From Xylogone sp. PMI_703 (taxonomy: Eukaryota > Ascomycota > Leotiomycetes), in assembly GCA_021399445.1 (NCBI GenBank), contig JAJTUQ010000005.1:3038001-3102000 (forward strand): a stretch of DNA of 64,000 nucleotides. Reading direction: 5' to 3'. Below the pieces are notes generated by a model that was not told the origin of the DNA, did no database searches, and was given only the letters and a program-made list of their open reading frames with translations. The translations under genes were made by a program, and so were the position numbers. Below, piece by piece: positions 53,629 through 64,000 of the stretch (positions within the stretch are counted from its first letter, which is position 1; the number at the start of each line of letters is the position of its first letter).

Positions 53629-56394
53629 TCATACTCCTAGAATAATCGTATAGACTCTCCCTTCTCTACTTTCTTCTTGTGCATCCTCTTCCTGGTCAAT
53701 GATGGTCATATCATCATGGCTAGATTCTTCGGGCTTGTTCATTTGTCCCTCTATTTCCACCTCTTCTTTTTCAGCTGATTCGTGCAAGCCTTCTTGTGTA
53801 TCATCTACGCCATGTTCAACTATTGATTGCTCTGGTTCATCCTCAAGGAGCTCAGCCTCTGCTTCGTTGCTGTCTGGAGGCTTTTGATCTGTACTTTGTT
53901 CATTGACAATCTCATCTTCTGCAATCTGCTTTACTCCCTCTTCTATAGATTTGCTCTGATTTTCTTCCGCCTGTGCACTCGGCGGCTTTGCGGTCCCGTA
54001 TACTCTCTGCCCCTTCTTCAGTGTTACAACTTTCCCATCAGGCTTCACGTCAGGGCACCCCCATAGTACACCCTTTTCCAATAGCCTCCAACAGCCACTC
54101 TCACAATTCAACCTTGTCAAAGCCTCTTCGCCTCCAATTTTCTCTTCAATCCACTCATTCATATTATTTCTCATCATGGCCGCCCCCAACTCCTTCCAGA
54201 TATCATCCGTAATACCACCAGCCTTGACTTCTACCTTCCATAGATTATCTTCCAGTGGCTCCTTGGTTACCTTGCCCCCATAGCGCGCAGCTTGGTTAAT
54301 TATGAACGACATCCCTGGCCTGCCCGCCGTCGGTATATGCCCTTCATCAGCAAGTTCCTCCAGAACCCAGACACGCATGCTTCGCTGGAAAGGCGATGTG
54401 CTCATAGACACAGGGATGGCATATTTGACTATTGGTAAATTACTATCACCCGTCAAGGAATTAGGGTCGAACAGGGCAAAGTCTGTGGGATTAGGTCCCG
54501 TTCGAAGAATGCCGGGTGTAAGAACATTGCCACGAACGGTGGGCGAGAGAAAGAAAGACAAAAAAGATTGCAGTAGGTCTCGGTATTTTTCTGCATCGGA
54601 AGTGAGTGCATTCTCCGGTAATGGTCGATGCTGAGCTGCTAGTAGATAGGGAAGTAGATGTTTCTGGATTGGATCGCAAATAGTTGGATCCGGAGTGGCA
54701 ATGATCTTCCACCTAAATTCTGTATTCATGACATGGTCTTGTAACAAAGGCCAGGCGCTGCTTATCCAGTCGAGACCAAGATCTAAAATAGTAGCGACGT
54801 TATGCCCAAGGCGGATTATGGTTCTCGGGGTGCCAATGGTAGTTTCAGAATAGTATGGAGAAAGGGTGGGACAATTTGATTCGTAACAATCTTGCACAAA
54901 TGCTACACCACATTCTATGGCTGCTGCGGAAGGCGGGATTGGATCATTATTAATGACAAAGAGGTCGAGATCAATGCTTTCTTCGGAGATACGATTGATA
55001 TTTAGGTTATCAGGAGGAATCCGCGCATCAATGGTCCAATCCTTTGATGTGAAGCTTTGGATCCATGATGTGACCTCTTGACCATCATCTTTAGATGGCA
55101 AATGCAGATGCGGTCCCGTAGCAGTAAGAACAGCTGGATCTCCTGCGGCAAGTGATAATGTAGAAATGAACCAGTAGAGTTCTTCCTTAGAGTGCACCGA
55201 CCCATTGAAGACAATATCGAGTCCGCTCGTGTTCATCATGATTGGAATGTAGTCCGTCATAAAAGTGCAACCCAGTTGCTCCATCATATGCAATACCTGA
55301 ATAGAAAGATTCACAATCTGCTGTAAATTTCCCTCTTCTTCATCTTTCAGGATCCGACCAACTGGGTTTAAAAATCCGAGGTACTGCAAATATAGAGAAG
55401 TTTCGGAATCTTTCTCATCCCTGCTTGCGCGCATGATGTAGTCTTGTGCCGGAATATTTGGGTAGAATCCCATAACCCCAACCTGCCATACACTAGAATC
55501 AACACCTTGCAGTCCTATAATTAGAATAGGCTCCTTTCCAGCGGAATATTTCGTAGTCTTGAGCTCGTATGAACACCACGCACGAGAGAACCAGCGTGCC
55601 GACGCAATTTTCAGAACTATTCCAGCCGCATCTTTGGGCTCCAGAGGCTTTTGGCTAACGAATGCGAGAGCCGCATCTTGATCTTTTTTTGATAATTCAA
55701 TGTCTTCAATCGCCACGTACATACTACGTGCGCTTTTGTAGACCTGATCCATAGCAGAAACAGCGAGGCGCTTCTCGCCGAGGTCGTCCTGATGTATGCA
55801 GAGCTGATCGATCCAGATGCCCTCATCTGCCTCACAGTTTGATTGGAGCACCTTCATCATCCTGTCTGAGATAGGCCACCATCCTTTATTAAGGTTTGGT
55901 GCTAGGCTCCATTCATCGTTGTGCCAGCAGTAGCTGAGGACAATATACGACTGAACTTGATAAAATGGGTCTGTCACAAGCTTTGAGTCTTCTTTCACCA
56001 AGAGTCTAAAGGGTGCTTCAGAAACGCCCGTATCTCTAAGACTGAAATGGCTTGCAAATTCTGGTGAGAGTTGATGCAGTCGCTCGAGAAAGGCTTTGTT
56101 CTTAGGCAATCGTTCTTCGGCGGCCAGGGCGGCACTTCGAAGGAGTGCACGTTTGTTGGTCTCTGACAGGCGGAAGCAGTGAATTTTAGTTTCTCGATCG
56201 ACCCATTCACAGATGGCGGGCTCTGGTTCGGATTCCATCTTAATATTGCTGGAGGTAAATGTTGAGGCTGAATAGCCTCGTAGAGATTCCAATTTCTTGG
56301 TTAATAGCGGGGTTTTTCGCAGAAGTATAGCTTTTCTCGATCTATAGAATGCTCTCAACAATGAGGATGACAGCTGCCTAGCAGCTGTCGCCAT
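53629..56394 (-). CDS. Large HET-type protein with possible mitochondrial presequence
   Basis: Single exon, 921 aa. The first about 50 residues are rich in Arg, Ser and Leu and lack acids (MATAARQLSSSLLRAFYRSRKAILLR), as in mitochondrial targeting signals. The HET-like domain has SYIVLSYCWHNDEW (about 149-162), IWIDQLCIHQDDLGEKRLAVSAMDQVYKSARSMYVAIED and SARWFSRAWCSYELK. After the domain there is a long unique middle region, an AMMRNNMNEWIEEKIGGEE region and a Glu-rich tail (about residues 815-915). The Cys-Trp-His variant of the HET signature differs from the canonical YxWG. Frame intact. Role unknown; a targeted HET protein would be unusual. Confidence 0.82.
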   Translation of the reverse strand: MATAARQLSSSLLRAFYRSRKAILLRKTPLLTKKLESLRGYSASTFTSSNIKMESEPEPAICEWVDRETKIHCFRLSETNKRALLRSAALAAEERLPKNKAFLERLHQLSPEFASHFSLRDTGVSEAPFRLLVKEDSKLVTDPFYQVQSYIVLSYCWHNDEWSLAPNLNKGWWPISDRMMKVLQSNCEADEGIWIDQLCIHQDDLGEKRLAVSAMDQVYKSARSMYVAIEDIELSKKDQDAALAFVSQKPLEPKDAAGIVLKIASARWFSRAWCSYELKTTKYSAGKEPILIIGLQGVDSSVWQVGVMGFYPNIPAQDYIMRASRDEKDSETSLYLQYLGFLNPVGRILKDEEEGNLQQIVNLSIQVLHMMEQLGCTFMTDYIPIMMNTSGLDIVFNGSVHSKEELYWFISTLSLAAGDPAVLTATGPHLHLPSKDDGQEVTSWIQSFTSKDWTIDARIPPDNLNINRISEESIDLDLFVINNDPIPPSAAAIECGVAFVQDCYESNCPTLSPYYSETTIGTPRTIIRLGHNVATILDLGLDWISSAWPLLQDHVMNTEFRWKIIATPDPTICDPIQKHLLPYLLAAQHRPLPENALTSDAEKYRDLLQSFLSFFLSPTVRGNVLTPGILRTGPNPTDFALFDPNSLTGDSNLPIVKYAIPVSMSTSPFQRSMRVWVLEELADEGHIPTAGRPGMSFIINQAARYGGKVTKEPLEDNLWKVEVKAGGITDDIWKELGAAMMRNNMNEWIEEKIGGEEALTRLNCESGCWRLLEKGVLWGCPDVKPDGKVVTLKKGQRVYGTAKPPSAQAEENQSKSIEEGVKQIAEDEIVNEQSTDQKPPDSNEAEAELLEDEPEQSIVEHGVDDTQEGLHESAEKEEVEIEGQMNKPEESSHDDMTIIDQEEDAQEESREGRVYTIILGV

Positions 56395-57016
56395 GAGGCA
56401 TACGTCGAAGATTTAATAATAACTTTTTATGTTTCAGCTCATGTCTGCGCCGCAATCTGCGATGGTAAAATAATACGACAGGCAGACTCCATAGAAGCAC
56501 GTTATATGATTAGACTGAAGCCCGGATGATTACTATACCGTACCCATTAAGGGTTCGCCAAACTTCTTTACCCACTTAGCATGCTTCTGGTCAGACTGAT
56601 ATCGCCTATTGCGATCACAATGAATTCCATCCATAAAACAGTCTAGTTTTCAACGCGAGAGACAAAATAATAAAGTTCAACCCGAAGTATCGTATCTTGG
56701 ATCGACGTAGAGGCGCACCTATATATTGTTCCGGATTGTTAAAAGGAGCCACCTGAAAGTGAATCAGTCATAGCTAAACATCGGAAATCCACATACATAC
56801 TGGTTCTCATATTTAGATAATTCCAGAACTTGATTGAAAGTACACAGCAGTGTATACAGTATTACAAAGAATATGATTGTGTCATTTGCGTATAGAATTT
56901 GTTCGGACAGATTTGAATCTACCCAACTAAAGCAGAGACATTCTAGCATTCTATTTTTACACGTAAATATAGAGAATACAAGGCATCCATAACGTGTTAA
57001 TGACATCTGGTTGATA
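56395..57016. other. Intergenic, no gene seen
   Basis: Upstream region of the HET-type gene on the left and 3' flank of the regulator gene on the right. A 90-codon frame at 56764-57033 is AT-rich and unsupported. Confidence 0.4.
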
Positions 57017-58820
57017 CTACTTATTGAGTCCAATTTGGCAGAAGAAGCCTATCTCTTCCCAAATGCGCTGTCCAGCAACGTCACAGGCACTATCAAGCCA
57101 CAGGATCTTTTTCAAAGTATTCGACTTGAAGTCCTCAAAACTGCCCGATAATATCAACGATGCCGGTAATAATTTACTTAACAATAGTACAAAGTAAGGG
57201 CGATATGACGTCTCATAAGCCGCAATCCCACCAATGGTGACAGCCCATCTTATCAATGTAAATTCTGCTGAATGGTAGCTTTCTTCTACTGCCAACGTAG
57301 AGTAATTATCCTTCAGAAGTGTGTGGAGCTCCGTGGCAAGTCGCGACCAAGGCCCTGCTGTGAGGGTCATCGGAAAAGTTACACCCATGCTATACAAGAT
57401 TAGCGCAAGTCGGCAGGCTTCGTACACGGCGTCCTTCCAGTGAATATTTCGGGTCGTATCCACCTGAGGAAGGCTTAAGATATAGTACTGGGTGATGTTG
57501 CGCTGATCTGTATAGAGAGCGAACTCCGCCCCTGTTGTGGGGTTTAGTTTCTTCTCAAGTTCTTTCATGGCCTGGAAAACCTCCAGCATATTGTCTGATA
57601 ATCCAATCGATCGGTAGACGCCAAAATCCCTCTCTACATCAGACCAGTTGAAGTTGAGCATAGATTGTAACGTCGGTGAGGTGCTTGGAGAATATGGTAT
57701 GAAGTCCAATATAGGCTTACAGCCTCTGCGCGTAGCGTGTAAGACATCCGCACTGTTAAAAAAACATCAAAGTTGTTCACCAATTCTCTTTTCTATACTT
57801 ACTAGGAAAATGAGCCAGAAAGTTCTGGTATCGATAATGATTGTATGCCGCCTTGATTTTGCATCATACTAAACACAGCATAAACGTGACTGTCTTCAGG
57901 CTCAAACTGTATCCAGACAGCCTGATTCCCGAGATATTCAATAGACGGCTGGAAATCAGACATTCGTGCCGGATTCATCTCCTCCCACTGATGGCAACCA
58001 AGGTACAACATAGCCATGAGAACTGCTTCCGGGATATGAGTTGGAGAAGTCTCTACCTCTTGTCTTAGTAGTTGAATGGCTCTATACTGAGCGTATAGGC
58101 CATAATATTGATTCCTTTTCTCAATTGATGGCAGGACCGTGATATTTAGCCCTCGGTTTAGTGCCCGTTGGTGGCACAGAGAACCATAAATCATCGCATA
58201 GAAGGAGATTGCATGAGTTCTTACAACATTAAATAATCTTTGGATCTGGTTTTGTAATTCATCGCCTTTTTTCCCAGGGAATATCTCGGGATAAATAGTG
58301 GAAACAGCTATTTTGCCCACCGGGCAGCCTTATTAGCCAAAGATGTTAGGGGTTCGATGATGACAATCTACTCACTGAAGTTTATACAGCTAGACAAAAC
58401 AGAGTCTGGCAGGGTGATGGCAGGTAGAGTGTGAAATGGATCAAACGAAGCAATGCCTATGTTTTCAATCGCAGTGCGCATGAGGGCTTGCAAAAGGTGG
58501 CTTTGTTCGCTTGCAGCAGCGTCTTGAGGAGACTTGCTATTATCTACCCTCATATCCGATTTCTGTGTCCGTCGGCCTCGTTTAGAAGCATGACCGATTC
58601 GCATCTTGTGGAAAGGCTGCCATGGTTTGTCATCCTTACTTGACGCATTCTTCTTATTGTTCGATGCCTCCGGTTGCACTCGTCTTCTACCGTGAGTGCC
58701 AGCGCGAGATCTGATTACCAGGCGGCTAGAAGAAGCCTCTGATGGCTTCGACCTCAGACCTGTATTATCGATGAATAGGAATTCTTGCTCGGCATCTTGT
58801 CCAGTAGTCTGCCCAGACAT
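57017..58820 (-). CDS. Fungal-specific transcription factor, PF11951 type, lacking a zinc cluster
   Basis: Three exons, 58820-58376, 58328-57803 and 57752-57017, 568 aa, frames closing at both introns (47 and 50 bp). An upstream Met at 58841 would add seven residues. The N-terminal 150 residues are basic and Ser-rich without paired cysteines. From FPGKKGDELQNQIQRLFNVVRTHAISFYAMIYGSLCHQRAL on, the protein has the helical fungal_trans_2 pattern (EAVLMAMLYLGCHQWE, AVYEACRLALILYSMGVTFPMT, ending WEEIGFF). Members without a zinc finger occur commonly and may bind DNA indirectly. No cluster partner is evident. Confidence 0.82.
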
Positions 58821-58841
58821 CCTTTGGCTTTCAAGTATCAC

Positions 58842-60219
58842 TATGATTGTATGATAATGATGGAAGAGCTATCCCTGAATTCTACCTAGCTCTTTAATGT
58901 TGAAGAGTGGACTGTTTGATATGGAACATCTGAGTGTCGGTCACGTAACTATTAAGCGGTAGTGATAGAGGATCTCATTGGATCGATCTACTAACAGTAA
59001 GAGTATGTAAGATTTTAGTGCCCGACCTGTTTCTATATTATCATCGATTATGGAGTACCGTACCTTAGCAGGCAAATTATTCATGTGGGATGAAGGCATA
59101 CACGGGCCGAACAAGCTTGGCTATAACAAACCAAGGGCTCAAGAATCCCCAAGTTTAGAAAAATGGGCCTTGATCGAGTGTAGCTTGTTCGATATACTGC
59201 CCCCTTGGGTAAATTCTTCTTATATCTTTCTCGTTATAATATTAATTTCGGCCGGGCTTCGTTATCATCATCCCGATATGTAGGGCAATTTAATGGCTAA
59301 TGACTGTCGCCTTCTTGAAGGCTTTCGTAGATCCAGCTCCGAACTTATGTCAGTATCATGATATAGCTGTAATGGATCATGCGAACCGTGTTCTCCTGAA
59401 TATGGCCACTAATTAGTTGTGTTATTGCGTAAAATTCTGCCACTGCGCCAAACCAGTTTATGGCCAAAACCGGAGCCTACATGAAGCTTTGTCTTGAATA
59501 AAGAGTTTGTCCCAAGGTTGTTGCCACCAGATAGATATACGAGACCGAAGGAGCCCACTCCAGTACCTGGAAGATAGAATGTTAGTGATGATAGAGATAT
59601 CGACATTTGTGTCCCTGGGGTATCATCCACCTAGATTATCCTTGAATCGTCCAATGATAAGGGCATCAATAACTGTGTCTATTGTTTAATGAAACTTTAT
59701 ACTTGGCTTCGAGCACCACAGTCTCAACATACATGGATCTCGAGTTACAGTGCAGGAATCAATTTTGAACCGAAAACCAACATGGAATAGAACGTGACCT
59801 TGTATGTATAGAGCGGTGACTACTTGGCGGATTGTGTTTTTAGGGAAGAGACCGGAAATAATTTAATCGCATTTGTTACGAGTGTATCCGTACTGCGTGC
59901 GATGAAAGAGATTGCCACAGGTAGGTTGGGCCGGCGTAGGCGTCGACTTGCCCCTGCACAAGAAAATCCTCGAGAAGGCTGACCATAAGTAAGGCTATAA
60001 AAAAACTCCGCTATTTGCAGGGCCTTGTTCAACGCTATTTTCAAATTGTTTCAGCGCAACCAGGTCTTAGCCTTTTATGATCGAGACATTGGGAAGGGCA
60101 TGAAGAGTAGAAACTTCCATCTTACTTGTATTCGCTATCGTAGGCTATAACTCAGATAAATCTCTGTAGTGCATCTTGCCATTTCCAACAATATGCGTTA
60201 GCTGTTAAATCGATCTTTC
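58842..60219. other. Intergenic, no gene seen
   Basis: About 1.4 kb. A 78-codon plus-strand frame at 59050-59283 and a 74-codon frame at 59820-60044 are not supported. Confidence 0.4.
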
Positions 60220-62451
60220 TTACTTGAGGTGAATTTCCTTCAGTTGTGGCGTGACACAGTCCCATGCAGCGTTTTTTACCGCAACAATAGCAACTCGTTC
60301 TGCACACTCTCCGGTCCATTTAATCAACATTACATATGTTTTCGATACCTCCCCCTCTACGCCACGACTAATCAAGATAAAATCGCAATCAGAAACTCCC
60401 AGATTTGACAGGGGATCGTCATCTTTTAAAGCCTGGATAAGTTGTATTTGACTGAGATCATTCGGATCAACCTTAACAGTTAGAGCAGAGAAATGAAGAA
60501 TAAATATCCTACTATATGGTATTATATCGGCTTCTTGGATCTCTGGCTCCTTGGAAGACCATAAAACCCACTCATGTTGACTCATTACCTCTGAGCCTCT
60601 GATTTCATTGATCTGAATTCGTGTCCAGTCAAGGAAACACCCCATAAACGAAATTGGACCATGAACTCCAGCCCAAGTCCAACTAGGGAAATTTGTATTT
60701 CGAGAGAGGCTTTTGGATCCAAGCGGTTTCCAAGTAAGACACATGGGAGACTTATAAATTGGTAAGCCCTGTACACAGGGGCCAGTTTCATCCCGTAAGT
60801 GTGAGAGGAGCCCAGTGAATGCCTTGACTTTGTCTCTAGAGTTAATGAGGTTAAGCTGAGAATATCGTTCAACCAAATCGACATAGCGCATCAGTTCAGG
60901 TGTATGGACACTTATATTTAGTTGTTTGGCCATTTTGGTGTCCGAATATCCTTCACTGCCATCAGAGTGCATTTGGTTGAAGTGACTAATTTTACCATAA
61001 CCCGTACTATTAATCCCGATCGTTATTTCTCGGATTGATGGAATATAGAGGAGTGCCTCACGGTGATGAAAGAAGAGGCATCGTTTTGAGAGCAAACGCT
61101 CTTGAAATGTCCATGCTCGTGTCTCATAATGAGAAATCCTTCGGAATTCCTCAATGAAGGGGATATCTTCGCTGACGCGATTCTCTAAAAGAATCTTATT
61201 CACTAATCTTCTTACTACTTGTGGCTCGAGAGGAGTGTTGACTCCCGGCAGTGGCGTGTTTCCGTCTCTTGCAACCCAAGCAACAAGGGTTAAGTAAGCA
61301 TCTTGGTAGATTATATTCATGCGTTCGATTTGATATAGCTTACTTCCAGACTCATCATCTTAGACTATACAGATAGCATCCACCCACAGGTACTTTATGT
61401 CAATGTTTTTGGTAAATGTTATAGCGTCACGAATTACCTTTGGTATTAAGTCACCTTGATTCAACCCTCCTGGTCCCATCAGAGCCTTTTTGTTGCTCTT
61501 ATTTGTAGTAAAGGCTTTAGAATTACCCCACACATAACTAAGAGCAACGTATTTCTCTCCTCCTTTGGCCTCAATAATACACATTGAATCAACATCGATT
61601 AGAAGCATAGGAACAGGAGGATCTGTGCGAGTGTGTATCTCCATAGCTATATTCTGATCACGTGTCATCTGAAGTGCAGTCATAAGGTCATCGGTCTGCT
61701 GGTCAGAGATAATTATTCTTTTGTCCGCACCAAAGGAGTCAAAGAAGTTAGCGAGGCGTTTTGGTAACTCTTCTTCAGGCTTTTCTCCTCTATCAAAGCA
61801 ACCTAGTACGTAGTTGAAGACCTCTTGATAGGCATCATTGAGTTCCTGCTGAAAATCGGCCGCTTGGAGGTAGATCTTTAGCACTTCGACATTGATATTA
61901 TGCCACTGATTGTGGAAAGGGTCTGGAGACTTATCGTCTAGCTCAAGCAGAGCTCTTTGGTAATATTGTTTCGATCCCTTGTCATTACTAGTGGTTTTTG
62001 CCTCACTTGTAGACTATACCCCAGTAAGGGCCATAGTAGAGACTCCTGGAGAAATATAAGAGTACTGGATGCAGCCCAGCGGCCATTGACCAAAGGAGAG
62101 GCCAACCGTAACGTACAACTTATAGCTAGCATGCCTTCTTTCCCATGAAGGCTTTGACGCTAAAGAGACGACTACCGAATCAATCCCACCCTTGGAACTA
62201 TCGACCAACTGAACATATATACTGGTGTTTGCGTGTGGTTCCGCAAATAAATCTTGTATAAGCATATGTTCCACAACTCCGCAAAATGGGCACATTTTGC
62301 GATTTCTGATACTCGTTGCTGTTCCAAGACCAACAGTCTTTTTGCCCGATGTTCCAATTTGCATTGCAAGACCTGGTGTGCTGTCACTTGATGTACGGCC
62401 AAAGACATGGCTATTGACGTGAGAATGGACATTCTCAAGATTTTTCAACAT
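60220..62451 (-). pseudogene. HET-domain gene with two in-frame stop codons
   Basis: One continuous reading frame from the Met at 62451 (MLKNLENVHSH) to 60220, about 740 codons, broken only by TAG at 62014-62016 and TAA at 61360-61362. Both stops lie in otherwise protein-like sequence: the TAA sits in the motif after DAICIV, where the family has QDD, so Gln to stop by a C-to-T change is the simplest reading. The HET domain is complete around it: YVALSYVWGNS, IPKVIRDAITFTKN, YLWVDAICIV, YQIERMNIIYQDAYLTLVAW, ISHYETRAWTFQERLLSKRCLFF and the end block FPSWTWAGVHGP. Two CxxC pairs (CSYCQ just before the Met, CPFC about 60 residues in) suggest the true start is upstream, in an exon I could not find. 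Stop-codon readthrough seems less likely. Confidence 0.75.
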
Positions 62452-63688
62452 ATCGAGGAACTCAGATACTCCATTACTTTGACAGTAACTACAGAGGTCT
62501 TCCTCAGATGGCAGGGGCTGCGCCTGAATGATTTATTGGGGGAAGGGGGAGAAGGGAAATAGCAGCAGGAGTAATGCTTTACTTTGAATTCTAAGATCAA
62601 GTATGATAAAAGTTAATAGTGGAGGTAAAAACGAATAATATCAAAGAGGATATAATTCTATATATAGTTTAATGACCTAGAAAGTTTCTCAGAGCCTAAA
62701 GCTGAGCCAGAGCGGGAAGACTTCCCCCAGGCCCCGGAAGTAGCCTGACCAGAGTTTTGGGCTGGGCTGGGCTGGGCTGGACTCGGTTCGGTTTTGGTAT
62801 GGTTTAGAGAGAGCTTCTGAAACCCTACAAATGATATAATCTTTGGGATTTGTGGTGTGGAGAGGGAAAGCCTTTTACGGCCGGATAGTAATACTTTACT
62901 TGAACGTCATCTCAGCCCCTTGACAAGTATACGACTCGACAGATTCAAACCAAGTTGCGAAGGTGAATACAGCCCGCAGGTAGCCTTGCACGCTGCCGAA
63001 TTCTTTATCGCCAGCATGCGTCTACGTGGTTTGGTGGCCTCACATTTACCAGGTGCCGGTCTAACACACCGCTACCCGAATCAATGCATTTCAAATCACA
63101 ACCCGACCCGTCCGATTTTCGCCCGTTCATTGTGGCCTCCTACGAAGTTATGGCGCAGCTGAATAGAGACTGAGCACGCTGTCAGAGCAACACATCTGGT
63201 GACAGTGTCCATGTGTGTATAACCTGTATGATCCATATGATTCTTGCCACTTGGTCTACAGATGTGGGTACTGTGTTGCACGACATAGACAAATGACAAG
63301 GGTAGAGCACCCCATCAATCTGAACGCCTTCTAGTTGAATATACCTTGCTTACGGGAGAGGGGGGAAGAGATTAAAGCTGGAAGCTTAGAAGTGGTATAT
63401 TTAAAAGTAGTATATATATTCAAATGTATATTATTCATAATAATATTCGTGTACAAAATTATAAGTCGTTTAACTTTTAGCTCTAAATGATGAGAATGCG
63501 CAACGATTCAATTGGCAATTAACAGCGCATTGCTACTTTACACTTATTCTAATTGAAATTAGTAACAAAGATCTTCAAATCTAATCGCTCCAACCAGCTC
63601 TAAGACCTACTGTAGTACTAAGGAGGCCTGCCCACTGACGTTATCGGGCTCGCTGCTTTGGGGTCAAGGATATGCCGAATGAGGACAT
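62452..63688. other. Intergenic with a GGGCT repeat
   Basis: No gene seen. Upstream region of the HET gene on the left, with a quadruplex-type repeat described separately. AT-rich at 63400-63480. Confidence 0.4.
62759..62780 (+). repeat. GGGCT repeat with quadruplex pattern
   Basis: Four GGG runs separated by CT, a perfect G3N2 pattern, about 310 bp upstream of the broken HET gene. Confidence 0.7.
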
Positions 63689-64000
63689 TCAACTATTATG
63701 AATCCCGGGTAGGCCTTTCGACATCTCCATCCATGTCACCATCACCCGCTTCAACGGTAAGAGCTGCAGTGCCTTCAACTCTTCCATCTTGACATTGGGT
63801 GTCGTACTTTTGCCTACTATCAAAGCCCGAACCAATAGTAAACACGGCTCAGCCAAGATACGTCCAGGGTAAACACGGCGTCCAAAACCAAACGTAAATT
63901 TGCGCGGGTCAGGCTCTGGCTGGCGCCCATCACCAAGCAGATATCGCTCCGGCTCGACAGCCATAGGGTCACTGTATACATCCGGTTCGTGCGTAAATTG
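63689..64000 (-). pseudogene. Cytochrome P450 C-terminus, haem Cys replaced by Tyr
   Basis: The gene runs in from beyond the window edge; only the last 100 or so codons are visible. HEPDVYSDP and VEPERYL (the PERF-like block) are followed by FTFGFGRRVYPG, where the Cys that binds haem iron in every functional P450 is Tyr (codon TAC; a G-to-A change from TGC). The 40 residues after it are shorter than usual and do not match the ordinary P450 end well. The enzyme cannot form the normal haem-thiolate, so it is probably a decayed gene; a sequencing error or an extremely rare variant is possible. Its class is compatible with the O-methylsterigmatocystin oxidoreductase-like fungal P450 set. Confidence 0.65.

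Noticed and set aside
61984..62016. Tiny intron that would remove the TAG at 62014 in the HET gene
   Set aside because: The only donor/acceptor pair nearby leaves an intron of about 31 bp, too short for efficient splicing.
1..64000. tRNA or rRNA genes and CRISPR arrays
   Set aside because: No T-loop/anticodon arrangement, rRNA-like sequence or regularly spaced repeats were recognised on reading; a tRNA scan would be decisive.

Overview
The window looks like nuclear DNA of a filamentous ascomycete. Many genes are split by short GT-AG introns (about 40-90 bp), there are several HET-domain and ankyrin genes and Zn2Cys6 regulators, the intergenic DNA is AT-rich, and the mutations in a small duplicated tract look like repeat-induced point mutation (RIP). 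I cannot fix the genus; a member of the Leotiomycetes is a guess. All exon joins were worked out by hand from splice motifs and reading-frame closure.

Layout. 1-3.1 kb: 3' part of an AAA-type ATPase with unusual Walker B and sensor residues. 3.9-6.6 kb: a decayed conserved fungal gene, then an intact conserved gene of unknown role. 6.7-7.3 kb: a 608-bp non-autonomous hAT-like element with a perfect 8-bp target duplication. 8.1-22.7 kb: an ABHD12-like hydrolase, a Zn2Cys6 regulator, a flavin-reductase-like protein, an acetoacetyl-CoA synthetase, fumarylacetoacetase, homogentisate 1,2-dioxygenase and a CYP504-like P450. This block reads as an aromatic catabolic cluster: phenylacetate or hydroxyphenylacetate to homogentisate (P450), ring opening (dioxygenase), hydrolysis to fumarate plus acetoacetate (fumarylacetoacetase) and activation of acetoacetate to its CoA ester (synthetase). 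Maleylacetoacetate isomerase is not in the window.

23.5-29 kb: a broken hypothetical gene, a second hAT-like miniature element (501 bp, perfect 8-bp duplication), a broken HET gene with a RIP-like duplicated fragment upstream, and a serine-rich gene with one in-frame stop. 30.7-41.9 kb: an alpha/beta hydrolase, a GPI-type aspartic protease, a large ankyrin protein, a glyoxalase-fold protein and an intact HET protein. 42.8-45.6 kb: a NACHT-ankyrin (NLR-like) pseudogene. 46.5-50.6 kb: a mismatch-specific uracil/thymine DNA glycosylase, an alpha/beta hydrolase and an aminoglycoside-phosphotransferase-like kinase. 51.2-53.1 kb: a Zn2Cys6 regulator pseudogene. 53.6-58.8 kb: a 921-aa HET-type protein and a fungal regulator of the PF11951 type without a zinc cluster. 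60.2-62.5 kb: a HET gene interrupted by only two stop codons. 63.7-64 kb: the end of a P450 whose haem-ligand Cys is Tyr.

Two themes stand out: a compact homogentisate catabolic cluster with its own candidate regulator, and a series of self/non-self-recognition-type genes (HET, NACHT-ankyrin) of which about half are broken, often by stops that a single C-to-T change would explain.
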